Shown here: in pieces, positions 1-6,357 of the stretch
How the letters are laid out: each line of letters opens with the position of its first letter
Numbering within the stretch: position 1 is the first letter of the stretch
From: Syntrophomonadaceae bacterium
Lineage (GTDB): Bacteria; Bacillota; Syntrophomonadia; Syntrophomonadales; Syntrophomonadaceae
Assembly (NCBI GenBank): GCA_028698695.1
Contig: JAQVWB010000047.1
Location: forward strand, 1-11,050
DNA length: 11,050 nucleotides
Direction of reading: 5' to 3'
Notes under the pieces: model-generated
Databases searched by the model: none
What the model was told of the DNA's origin: nothing
The model's input: only the letters and a program-made list of their open reading frames with translations
Position numbers and translations under genes: made by a program

Positions 1-903
1 GTTGATGAAGTAATCATGGAAAATGGCAATGTAGTCGGAGTTAGGGCCGCCGGCGATGAATTGCGCGCCGATGTGGTAATAGCTTGTGATGGAGTGTTGT
101 CATTTGTTGCTGAAAAAGCCGGTTTAAGAAAACCGGGGAAAGCGCATGATCATGCAGTAGGTTTTAAGGAAGTTATTGAACTGGACCCTGCGGTAATTGA
201 AGACCGCTTTAATCTGGATGGTGAAGAAGGTGCTGCCCGGTTATTCATGGGAGAAGTTACCCGGGGAAAATTTGGCGGCGGTTTTCTCTATACTAACAAG
301 GAAAGTATCAGTCTGGGTGTAGTAGTTGGGATTAAGGATTTAATGGAAGGAAACCCGGCGGTAAATGCCCCACAATTATTGGACGATTTTAAAGCCCGTC
401 CGGAAATTGCGCGTTTAATTAAGGGTGGACAAACAGTAGAATATGGTGCCCATGCAATTCCTGAGGGTGGTTATAATGCTATGGGTAAACTTTATGGTGG
501 TGGTATTCTGGTAGCAGGTGATGCAGCTGGTTTATCGATGAATATCGGGGTTACAGTCAGAGGGATGGAATATGCTCTGGCATCCGGATATTATGCTGCT
601 CAGGCAGTTTTACAGGCCAAAGAAAAGGGAGATTTTAGTGCAGCTGGATTATCAGTTTATGAAAAGCTTTTAAACGAAAGTTTTGTATTACAAGACTTTA
701 AAACCTTCAAGCATGCCCTTACAGCTCTTGAAAATCCACGCTTGTTTACAGTATATCCTGAGCTGGCCGGTAACATTATGCGTGATCTTTATGAAGTACC
801 TGACGGACCTAAGAAACCATTATTCCGCACAGTAAAACAATATTTAACTCTGCGGGAAATGTGGGCTATGGCTGGTGACATGAGGAAGGTGATGAAGATA
901 TGA
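1..903 (+). CDS. fixC: FixC-type ETF-quinone oxidoreductase flavoprotein, 5' end cut by window
   Basis: This is the C-terminal 300 residues of a FAD-dependent oxidoreductase of the FixC/ETF-quinone oxidoreductase family. Such proteins take electrons from the FixAB flavoprotein and pass them towards quinone at the membrane. The frame is open from base 1, so the N-terminal Rossmann GxGxxG segment of a protein usually about 430 residues long is missing. Visible family marks are ADVVIACDGV near the left edge (a second FAD-contacting strand) and GGILVAGDAAGLSMN at about bases 499-543. The latter is the conserved GD motif that contacts the FAD ribityl chain. The tail after it (VRGMEYALASGYYAAQAV) is also typical of FixC. 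The stop overlaps the fixX start (ATGA), indicating translational coupling. The family call is firm; the electron acceptor is inferred. Confidence 0.93.
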   Translation, partial: VDEVIMENGNVVGVRAAGDELRADVVIACDGVLSFVAEKAGLRKPGKAHDHAVGFKEVIELDPAVIEDRFNLDGEEGAARLFMGEVTRGKFGGGFLYTNKESISLGVVVGIKDLMEGNPAVNAPQLLDDFKARPEIARLIKGGQTVEYGAHAIPEGGYNAMGKLYGGGILVAGDAAGLSMNIGVTVRGMEYALASGYYAAQAVLQAKEKGDFSAAGLSVYEKLLNESFVLQDFKTFKHALTALENPRLFTVYPELAGNIMRDLYEVPDGPKKPLFRTVKQYLTLREMWAMAGDMRKVMKI

Positions 904-1184
904 GCGAAGCAATGGGATTAAAAGCCAAGCTGGGGCTGAATGTTTTCAAACACAATGAAACAGCGCATATTGTTATTAAACCGGGTATGGAAAAAGACTC
1001 GCGTTTAAAGCGAGCCATACTGGTATGTCCGGCAGGATTATACAGCGAAAACGAAGCTGGTGAAGTTGAACTTACCATTGATGGTTGTCTGGAATGTGGA
1101 ACCTGTCGCCTGGCCTGCGGGATTGAAGTTCTTGACTGGAATTTTCCCGAAGGTGGTACGGGAGTTCAATTCCGGTTTGGATAA
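900..1184 (+). CDS. fixX: FixX ferredoxin-like protein
   Basis: A 94-residue ferredoxin-like protein, the usual FixX length. It corresponds to the iron-sulfur domain that is fused to the flavoprotein in mitochondrial ETF-quinone oxidoreductase. Cysteines lie at 43 (in VCPAGLY) and at 63, 66, 69 and 73 (in GCLECGTCRLACG). By analogy with the fused enzyme, C43, C63, C66 and C69 would bind one [4Fe-4S] cluster. The start ATG overlaps the fixC stop by four bases, so the two products are probably made in equal amounts and act as one FixCX unit receiving electrons from FixAB. No signal peptide is present. A 47-base gap with no terminator separates it from etfB. Confidence 0.93.
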   Translation: MSEAMGLKAKLGLNVFKHNETAHIVIKPGMEKDSRLKRAILVCPAGLYSENEAGEVELTIDGCLECGTCRLACGIEVLDWNFPEGGTGVQFRFG

Positions 1185-1213
1185 AAACAATCTTAATCTT
1201 AAATCCTAATAAT

Positions 1214-1221
1214 AAAGGAGG
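1214..1221 (+). promoter_or_regulatory. Strong ribosome binding site for fixA/etfB
   Basis: AAAGGAGG lies 10 bases before the GTG at 1232. It supports this non-ATG start, after which the protein begins MNIVVAMKQIPD, the family's normal N-terminus. Confidence 0.8.
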
Positions 1222-1231
1222 TTATAGTAAG

Positions 1232-1990
1232 GTGAATATTGTGGTAGCCATGAAACAAATCCCTGATTTACAACAAATACGCATTCGAAATCGTCAGCCT
1301 TTGTTTGATGATGTTCCCCTGACTTTGGGCACTATTGACAAGAATGCGCTGGAAGCAGCAGTGGTGTTGAAAGAAGCTGATGAAAGTATCAAGGTAACCG
1401 TACTGTCAGCGGGTAATGAGGAAGTGGAAGATACAGTTAAGGAAGCTCTGGCTGCCGGAGCTGACGAAGCTTTTCTGGTTTTGGATGATGCTCTGGAAGG
1501 AGCCGACAGCGCTGCCATTGCTGCTGTATTGGCTGCAGCCATCAAACAAATGGAGGATGTGGACCTTATTCTGTTTGGCGAAGGCAGTGGTGATAATTAT
1601 TCCGGTCAGGTAGGTTCCCGTGTAGCTGAACTTTTGAATATGCCACAGGCAGGTTATGTAAGCGCTATGGAAATAAAGGGCGGTAATGCTGTAGTTACAC
1701 GTACTCTGGAGGATTGTGATGAAGTTTTGGAAATGACTTTACCAGGTGTAATCAGTGTTATGGCCGGACTTAATGAACCACGTATTCCTTCTGTTACTCA
1801 GATTTTGAAAGCCGGCAAGAAGCCCAAAGAAGTTCTGGAACTGGATGAAGTTGATGTTGATATAAAGAAGCTGGCTTTTACAGAAACAATTAGCAATCTG
1901 GCACCTGAATCAAATCGTAAGAAGATTGTAGTTAAAAGTGTTGACGAATTGCTCCAGGGATTACGGAGCGAAAACTTGATAGGGAGGTAG
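1232..1990 (+). CDS. fixA: Electron transfer flavoprotein beta subunit, FixA type
   Basis: A 252-residue ETF beta subunit. It starts at GTG with the standard MNIVVAMKQIPD strand and continues with DKNALEAAVVLKE and VTVLSAGN. The central DLILFGEGSGDNYSGQVG (from about residue 110) is the nucleotide-binding stretch where FixA and EtfB proteins hold AMP or, in bifurcating forms, a second FAD/NADH site. The C-terminal arm PRIPSVTQILKAGKKP is the segment that wraps around the alpha subunit. From memory, the layout and spacing resemble Escherichia coli FixA more than the classical fatty-acid EtfB. It pairs with the alpha subunit starting six bases after its stop. The second flavin's presence, and so true bifurcation, cannot be read with certainty from the sequence. 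Confidence 0.92.
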   Translation: MNIVVAMKQIPDLQQIRIRNRQPLFDDVPLTLGTIDKNALEAAVVLKEADESIKVTVLSAGNEEVEDTVKEALAAGADEAFLVLDDALEGADSAAIAAVLAAAIKQMEDVDLILFGEGSGDNYSGQVGSRVAELLNMPQAGYVSAMEIKGGNAVVTRTLEDCDEVLEMTLPGVISVMAGLNEPRIPSVTQILKAGKKPKEVLELDEVDVDIKKLAFTETISNLAPESNRKKIVVKSVDELLQGLRSENLIGR

Positions 1991-1996
1991 TCAGGA

Positions 1997-2923
1997 ATGG
2001 CAGGAATTTTAATTTTCAGTGACAAAACCAATCTGGCTCTGGAGCTTCTGACTGCCGCCAACAGCATCAGTAGTTCCAGCGCAGATATAAAGGCAGTAAC
2101 TATTAATAACGATGAACAGGTGCAGGCTTTATCTGAAGCTGGTGCCAATGTATATCGTATAAATGCAGCTGATTTAATTATGGCTGATGTCGGTGCCGTA
2201 GCTGCAGCTCTAGGACAGGCTGCCGGAGAATTGGGCAGTGACATTATATTGCTATCTTCCAATCGTCGTGGTAAAGAAATTGCCGGACGCTTGGCTCAGG
2301 TAGTTGGAGCAGGATGCTTAACTGATGTAAACAGCCTGGAAACAGATGATGGTAAAATAACCTGTAAACGTAATGCTCTGGCAGGAGCTACTGTAGCTAA
2401 TCAATACATTAAAGCTGACAAACAGGTTATTGCCATAGTACCTAAATCGTTTGCTCCAGCCGAGGGTGGTTCCGGCAGTATTAATGACCTGACCGTAGAA
2501 GTAAAACCTTCTGCACTCAAGCTGTTGGAAGTCAAAACCAAAGCCGGGGAAAGTGTTGATATTGAAGCAGCTGAAGTTATTGTAGCAGTTGGTCAAGGCT
2601 TGAACAGCAAGGATGATTTGGTTATGGTTGAAGAACTGGCCAAGCTGTTGGGCGGCGAAGTGGCCTGTTCAAAACCGGTAGCAACCGACAAGAAATGGTT
2701 ATCTGAAGATAGGGTAATAGGCTTATCCGGGAAGAAATGCAAGCCCCAACTGGCAATTATTCTGGGAGTATCAGGGCAGGTACAGTTTACGGTAGGTATA
2801 CGTGATGCCAAAACTATTGTGTCTATTAATACTGATGATAATGCCACTATGAACAGTCTGTCTGATTATGTTCTCGTTACTGATCTGCATGAAGCCGTTA
2901 AAGCTATGAACTCAGCGCTTTAA
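1997..2923 (+). CDS. fixB: Electron transfer flavoprotein alpha subunit, FixB type, with altered flavin-site residues
   Basis: A 308-residue ETF alpha subunit. The N-terminal domain (about 1-180) is the ETF alpha/beta fold, with SNRRGKEIAGRLA near 88-100. The C-terminal FAD domain runs from VIVAVGQGLNSKDDL (194) through GEVACSKP (220-227), IGLSGKKCKPQLAIILG (241-257) and GVSGQVQFTVG (257-267) to DLHEAVKAM. In most ETF alpha subunits CSRP carries an Arg over the flavin ring and SGxxQH carries a His at the flavin C2 carbonyl. Here they are Lys226 and Phe264. The usual APIFQ-ADYGIVGD stretch is also changed, to ATMNSLSDYVLVTD. An AGGGAGG ribosome site (1981-1987) abuts the etfB stop, giving tight coupling. 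It is full length and intact, so a functional variant is more likely than a pseudogene. Confidence 0.92.
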   Translation: MAGILIFSDKTNLALELLTAANSISSSSADIKAVTINNDEQVQALSEAGANVYRINAADLIMADVGAVAAALGQAAGELGSDIILLSSNRRGKEIAGRLAQVVGAGCLTDVNSLETDDGKITCKRNALAGATVANQYIKADKQVIAIVPKSFAPAEGGSGSINDLTVEVKPSALKLLEVKTKAGESVDIEAAEVIVAVGQGLNSKDDLVMVEELAKLLGGEVACSKPVATDKKWLSEDRVIGLSGKKCKPQLAIILGVSGQVQFTVGIRDAKTIVSINTDDNATMNSLSDYVLVTDLHEAVKAMNSAL

Positions 2924-2951
2924 TAATTCTATAAAAGATATAAAAATAAGG

Positions 2952-3143
2952 GTCAGGTGCTGATCTTTTTTAGAACCTGCAATATTAATTGTGACCCGGC
3001 ACTCAGATTTAGGATTAATATTGGCGCTGAGTGCCGGGGAACATCAGCAACCTTAATTACACCCGATAGGTGTATCAGTAGTACCCCGTAGGGTGTAGTC
3101 CTGTAAAGGGATTTTTCCTGACTTGATTCTGACTGGACCTGAC
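2952..3143. other. Candidate structured RNA region downstream of fixB
   Basis: This stretch lacks any credible ORF but is unusually rich in inverted repeats. Outer arms are GTCAGGT 2952-2958 with ACCTGAC 3137-3143. Next come GCTGAT 2959-2964 with ATCAGC 3043-3048. Inside is a perfect 12-bp stem, CCCGGCACTCAG 2995-3006 with CTGAGTGCCGGG 3027-3038. AATATTAAT 2981-2989 can pair with ATTAATATT 3014-3022, which lies in the loop of that stem, a pseudoknot topology. TACACC 3058-3063 can pair with GGTGTA 3069-3074, or alternatively TACACCC 3058-3064 with GGGTGTA 3091-3097. CAGGT 2954-2958 also has a local partner, ACCTG 2975-2979. It could be a 3' UTR element, an sRNA, a riboswitch-like switch or a small degenerate mobile repeat. 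No known RNA family was recognised and the strand is not determined. Confidence 0.4.
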
Positions 3144-3160
3144 GGTTATTTTATATCGTA

Positions 3161-3183
3161 GTAGCGGAGGCTTTTAGCCTCCG
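3161..3183 (+). repeat. Dispersed 23-bp hairpin repeat, single copy
   Basis: The unit begins GTAGCGGAGGC and ends GCCTCCG. The arms CGGAGGC (3165-3171) and GCCTCCG (3177-3183) enclose a five-base loop. The same unit occurs twice more at 6358-6405. It is followed by TTTAGTTTT, so it may also end transcripts from the fix operon. Confidence 0.7.
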
Positions 3184-3308
3184 TTTAGTTTTAAGGGGTT
3201 TCATAATAGCAATTTTGATGCCAATACAGCATATTGGGAAAATAAGCATTATTCCGAAAAATCAGCAAAATCTCGTAATTTTCCTGCTATTTTAGGCATA
3301 ATCGTTAA
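3184..3308. other. AT-rich spacer without recognised features
   Basis: There is no ORF with a ribosome site on either strand and no notable repeat. The longest + strand reading from the ATG at 3218 is 25 codons, with no Shine-Dalgarno sequence. Confidence 0.5.
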
Positions 3309-3336
3309 TTGACTAAATAAAGAAAAAATTTATACT
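3309..3336 (+). promoter_or_regulatory. Sigma-A-like promoter for the CoA-transferase gene
   Basis: TTGACT (3309-3314) and TATACT (3331-3336) are separated by 16 bases, each matching its consensus at five of six positions. Transcription would start near 3343, giving a leader of about 155 bases before the GTG at 3500. Confidence 0.5.
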
Positions 3337-3397
3337 TATACTAATAGGTCTAATAATAGGATATTAATTCTATTTTAGGGAGAAGGGCTGAATACTT

Positions 3398-3454
3398 CCA
3401 ACATCTATCAGATCATGAGCATAATTTGGGGTGTGCAGGTGAAACAGATGTTGG
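3398..3454 (+). promoter_or_regulatory. Leader stem upstream of the CoA-transferase
   Basis: A perfect 9-bp inverted repeat, CCAACATCT (3398-3406) and AGATGTTGG (3446-3454), encloses 39 bases. It lies wholly in the predicted leader, 29 bases before the ribosome site. It has no poly-T tail, so it is not a simple terminator. It could be a leader-RNA fold or, less likely given the spacing, a protein operator. Confidence 0.35.
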
Positions 3455-3483
3455 TCTATTTTGTCGCGAAAAAACAAAAATTT

Positions 3484-3491
3484 GGAGGGGG
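3484..3491 (+). promoter_or_regulatory. Ribosome binding site deciding the CoA-transferase start
   Basis: GGAGGGGG lies 8 bases before the GTG at 3500. It favours that start over the TTG at 3461, which has no such site and would add a lysine/asparagine-rich tail not expected in the family. Confidence 0.75.
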
Positions 3492-3499
3492 AAGGTGTA

Positions 3500-4879
3500 G
3501 TGGCAAGAGATTATGTCCAGATGTATAAGGACAAGTTGCGTACGGCTGCTCAGGTAGCGAAGGTGGTTGAATCGGGTGATTTTGTTGACTATGGTATGTT
3601 TAACGGAAAGCCTGTGGCTTTTGATAAGGCCCTGGCCGAACGAAAGGCAGAGTTGAGCGATGTCAAGGTTATGACTGCGGTAACTGTACCGCCAATTCCC
3701 GAGGTAGTTATGCAAGACCCGCCGGGAGAAGTCTTTACCTATATGGATCTGCAGTTTAGTGCTGCTTCCCGTATTATGCAGGAGAAATGCGGGGGAGTGT
3801 TTTATCATCCGGTAAACTACGGTGAAGCCGAGTCTTATTTTTATGAGGTGGTTGCTGATCCTGACAAAATCGGCAGTGTCCCCAGAAAAATATTTGTAAT
3901 TCGTACTACATCTATGGATAAGAATGGGTATTTTAACTTTGGAATACATAATTCGGTGGCCTATTCCCAGATTTGCAGTGCCCAATATGTAGCTGTGGAA
4001 GTTAATGAAAATATTCCCAAAGCCTTAGGGGGAGCCAGGGAACAGGTGCATATTTCCGAGGTGGACTTTGTAATTGAAAGTGAAAATGACCCATTATTTT
4101 ATATGCCGGACAATGAACCAACTGAAATTGATCGCAAGATTGCCGAACATGTTTTGTATCATATAACTGATGGCAGCTGTGTTCAATTAGGCATCGGGGC
4201 AATGCCCAATCTGGTGGGCAAACTGATTAACGAGACTGACCTTAAAGACCTGGGTGGCAATACTGAAATGCTGGTTGATGCTTATATGGATATGTGGGAA
4301 TCCGGAAAGCTGAACAATCGGCGTAAAAATGTTGATGAGGGGAAACTGGTCTATACATTTACGCTGGGCAGTAAGAAACTATATGACTGGATTGATAATA
4401 ATACTGCTCTGGCTTCCTATAATGTAGGCTATGCCAATCATCCCAATCGAATATCTGCGATTGATAACTTGGTTTCAATCAATCAAGCTCTGCAAGTTGA
4501 TCTGTATTCACAGGTAAATGCTGAGAGTTCAGGCGTTAGACAGATCTCCGGAAATGGAGGCATGTCCGATTATGTGCTGGGGGCATTCTGGTCCAAGGGT
4601 GGACGCAGCATGATTTGTCTGCCTTCGACCTATATGGCCAAAGATGGCACTATGCGGTCCAGAATAGTACCTACGCTGGGACCGGGAACTATTACAACCG
4701 TTCCCCGGCAGATGGTGCACATTATTGTTACCGAGTATGGATGGGAATCTTTTAAAGGTGCCTCAACCTGGGCGCGCACAGAAAAACTGGTTCGTCTGGC
4801 CCATCCGGATTTCCGTGATGAATTGATAAAAGAGGCCCAAAACATGAAAATCTGGCGGCGTAGCAATAAAATTGAATAG
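3500..4879 (+). CDS. Family I CoA-transferase (butyryl-CoA:acetate / 4-hydroxybutyrate CoA-transferase type)
   Basis: A 459-residue cytosolic CoA-transferase of the acetyl-CoA hydrolase/transferase group. It swaps CoA between an acyl-CoA (probably butyryl-CoA or another short chain) and acetate. Visible marks are GIGAMPN (231-237) and LGGNTEM (250-257), where Glu256 sits at the position of the catalytic Glu238 of Clostridium aminobutyricum 4-hydroxybutyrate CoA-transferase. Further on are ISGNGGMSDY (349-358), SKGGRSMICLPST (365-377) and a C-terminal STWARTEKLVRLAHPDFRDELIKEA-type ending. The length fits the family. The usual GxGGQ loop reads GNGGM here. It has its own promoter and terminator, so it is a single-gene unit. 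The preceding fix operon fits a role in short-chain fatty acid activation or butyrate exchange, but the substrate cannot be read from sequence alone. Confidence 0.88.
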   Translation: MARDYVQMYKDKLRTAAQVAKVVESGDFVDYGMFNGKPVAFDKALAERKAELSDVKVMTAVTVPPIPEVVMQDPPGEVFTYMDLQFSAASRIMQEKCGGVFYHPVNYGEAESYFYEVVADPDKIGSVPRKIFVIRTTSMDKNGYFNFGIHNSVAYSQICSAQYVAVEVNENIPKALGGAREQVHISEVDFVIESENDPLFYMPDNEPTEIDRKIAEHVLYHITDGSCVQLGIGAMPNLVGKLINETDLKDLGGNTEMLVDAYMDMWESGKLNNRRKNVDEGKLVYTFTLGSKKLYDWIDNNTALASYNVGYANHPNRISAIDNLVSINQALQVDLYSQVNAESSGVRQISGNGGMSDYVLGAFWSKGGRSMICLPSTYMAKDGTMRSRIVPTLGPGTITTVPRQMVHIIVTEYGWESFKGASTWARTEKLVRLAHPDFRDELIKEAQNMKIWRRSNKIE

Positions 4880-4898
4880 TTGTGATGTAACATTCCGG

Positions 4899-4929
4899 GG
4901 CAGGAGTATCACTCTCCTGCCTCTTTTTT
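4899..4929 (+). terminator. Rho-independent terminator after the CoA-transferase
   Basis: A perfect 8-bp stem, GGCAGGAG (4899-4906) with CTCCTGCC (4914-4921), has a seven-base loop and is followed by TCTTTTTT. It lies 20 bases after the stop codon. Confidence 0.9.
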
Positions 4930-4983
4930 ATGGTGCAGGGGGCAATGGGCAGTAAACTGTCGGGTTGGTTTTAAAGTTTTCTA

Positions 4984-5012
4984 ATGTAAAGATGGCAAGG
5001 ATGTCTTATAAT
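4984..5012 (+). promoter_or_regulatory. Possible promoter for the deoxynucleoside kinase
   Basis: A perfect -10 hexamer TATAAT (5007-5012) has only a weak -35 (ATGTAA, 4984-4989) at 17-base spacing. The preceding terminator means a promoter is needed in this gap. Confidence 0.35.
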
Positions 5013-5033
5013 TAATAATTGGGAGAATAAATA

Positions 5034-5072
5034 ATGCCATCTGGTCAGGTTTTATCCGCCGGTGACGATTAA
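5034..5072 (+). CDS. Possible 12-residue leader peptide upstream of the kinase
   Basis: ATG at 5034 opens MPSGQVLSAGDD and stops at 5072. GGGAG (5021-5025) is a plausible ribosome site eight bases upstream. It lies after the likely -10 box and 11 bases before the kinase GTG, which itself has no good ribosome site. It may therefore deliver ribosomes by coupling, or be a chance ORF. There are no runs of a single amino acid of the kind used in attenuation. Confidence 0.25.
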   Translation: MPSGQVLSAGDD

Positions 5073-5083
5073 TAAATACTTGG

Positions 5084-5761
5084 GTGCGGGTGAAAGGGGA
5101 TAATGAATTGCAGCCTGATAATAGTGTAGAAATTGTAGTTGATGGAGTAACCGGGGTTGGAAAATCAAGCTTGGTGAAGATTATCAGTGAGGAATTTGAG
5201 CTGAAACCATTCAGTGAATTGTTTGAGGATGAGAATCGACTGTTGCATAAGTTTTTCTATGATCGCCCTAAATGGGCCTTCCCTATGCAGACTAATTTCT
5301 TAACCAACCGCTTTAAACAGTATAAACAGGCTATGAGGGTTGGTCATGCTGTAATGGATAGATCAATTTATTCAGACCGAATTTTTGCCCGAATGTATCT
5401 GGAGTATGGGTATTTGAATCCGGAGGAATACGCGGTATATAATAATCTGCTTAATACTATGCTGGATCATGTAATACCCCCTAATCTGCTGGTATATTTG
5501 CGTGTAAATACTGATGAGGCCATCCGGCGTATTCATCGCCGCGGGCGTCCGGATGAGGTTGAAGTTGAAAGGGAATACTGGGACCGGTTGAATAATTTTT
5601 ATGAGGCAAATTATAAAGATTTTAACCTGGGCAAGTTGCTGATATTACAGGTTGATGACCTTGATTATGTGCATCGCCCGGAGGATAGAGAATATATGGT
5701 ATCCCGAATTCGCCAGGCTCGTGAAGAAATGATTTCTTCAATGACAGCGTCGGGAGCTTGA
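5084..5761 (+). CDS. Deoxynucleoside kinase (deoxyadenosine/deoxyguanosine kinase family)
   Basis: A 225-residue P-loop kinase that phosphorylates deoxynucleosides for nucleotide salvage. The Walker A loop is GVTGVGKSS (21-29). MDRSIYSDRIFA (91-102) is the family's DRS motif and nearby substrate-contacting region. RRIHRRGR followed by EVEVEREYW (148-166) is the arginine-rich lid and following helix. The length is normal (200-225). The start could be GTG 5084 or GTG 5090; both are in frame, both precede the first conserved strand (VEIVVDG), and neither has a clear ribosome site. An in-frame stop at 5063 rules out a longer form. The neighbours do not suggest a pathway. Specificity for dA, dG or dC is not visible. 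A thymidylate kinase is less likely because the DRS and lid arrangement fits the dNK family better. Confidence 0.85.
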   Translation: MRVKGDNELQPDNSVEIVVDGVTGVGKSSLVKIISEEFELKPFSELFEDENRLLHKFFYDRPKWAFPMQTNFLTNRFKQYKQAMRVGHAVMDRSIYSDRIFARMYLEYGYLNPEEYAVYNNLLNTMLDHVIPPNLLVYLRVNTDEAIRRIHRRGRPDEVEVEREYWDRLNNFYEANYKDFNLGKLLILQVDDLDYVHRPEDREYMVSRIRQAREEMISSMTASGA

Positions 5762-5852
5762 TATAAACCTGGTAATGCTGGACGGCAGAGGATGCCGGAA
5801 ATAGTTTTCAATGTAATTTGTGGCTGGTTTCGGTGAAAGGTTGTGAAAACCG

Positions 5853-6293
5853 ATGACTGTTATACTGGGCGTAATGGCCGGTATTCTTTTTGTTATGTAT
5901 TCATTTTATGCAGTACGAATTATCCGCGGAAATCCCCAGGTTTTTGAACTGGAGTTACTGAAGAGTTTTGCCGCCTGGATTATAGCCCGGGGTGCCGGTG
6001 CCAGGATGCAAATCTGGTTGATGATTGCCGTATCCATTATGGTGGAGATTAGTTATTTTTTCCTCGTGATTATTACGATTACTAATCCGGTTATGCTGGT
6101 TTTCTCAGGCTTTTTTGCCGGATTTGAGTTTATACATTTAATTCTGGTTTCACAGACATTCAGCCGATTCTTCCAGGGCAAACTGTTGTTAAAGGATGTT
6201 TTTAACTGGAAGGTTGAAAGAATCAGTGCATTGCTCTTTTTTACGCATTCATTTCTGGTAATATTTTGCCTGGTCATTACGAGGATACAGTAA
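5853..6293 (+). CDS. Unrecognised four-helix membrane protein
   Basis: A 146-residue protein with four hydrophobic segments at about 2-21, 53-76, 79-99 and 123-143. The loops carry modest charge: RIIRGNPQVFELELLKS and ARGAGAR between helices 1 and 2, and RFFQGKLLLKD...NWKVER between helices 3 and 4. The positive loop residues would place both loops in the cytosol, so both termini would face out by the positive-inside rule, or helices 2-3 form a hairpin. There is no signal peptide and no catalytic motif, metal-binding cluster or known family signature that I recognise. ATG 5853 is preceded at 12 bases by a weak AAAGG. It follows the kinase by 91 bases without a terminator, so co-transcription is possible. 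It is a real gene by length, codon use and hydrophobic pattern; the function is unknown. Confidence 0.7.
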   Translation: MTVILGVMAGILFVMYSFYAVRIIRGNPQVFELELLKSFAAWIIARGAGARMQIWLMIAVSIMVEISYFFLVIITITNPVMLVFSGFFAGFEFIHLILVSQTFSRFFQGKLLLKDVFNWKVERISALLFFTHSFLVIFCLVITRIQ

Positions 6294-6308
6294 AGGGTTT
6301 ATTTAATT

Positions 6309-6329
6309 CGGAATGCGGAATTCGGAATT
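6309..6329. repeat. Three-copy heptamer tandem repeat
   Basis: CGGAATG, CGGAATT and CGGAATT follow one another without interruption. They lie 15 bases after the membrane protein stop and 28 bases before the paired hairpin repeat. Confidence 0.7.
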
Positions 6330-6357
6330 TCATTTGGCAGAGAGAATCCTCAAGATA

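Noticed and set aside
1798..2262. A 154-codon minus-strand ORF
   Set aside because: Antisense to the ends of etfB and etfA; its composition is low-complexity Ser/Ala/Leu, as expected from the complement of those genes.
2995..3038. The 12-bp stem as a terminator for the fix operon
   Set aside because: The stem is strong but the following bases (GAACATCAGC) are not T-rich; the hairpin at 3165-3183 is the better candidate.
3218..3295. A 25-codon ORF in the large gap
   Set aside because: No ribosome site and no distinctive composition.
3413..3985. A 190-codon minus-strand ORF
   Set aside because: It lies antisense over the CoA-transferase, which has clear family motifs; the minus reading has no domain pattern and no ribosome site evidence.
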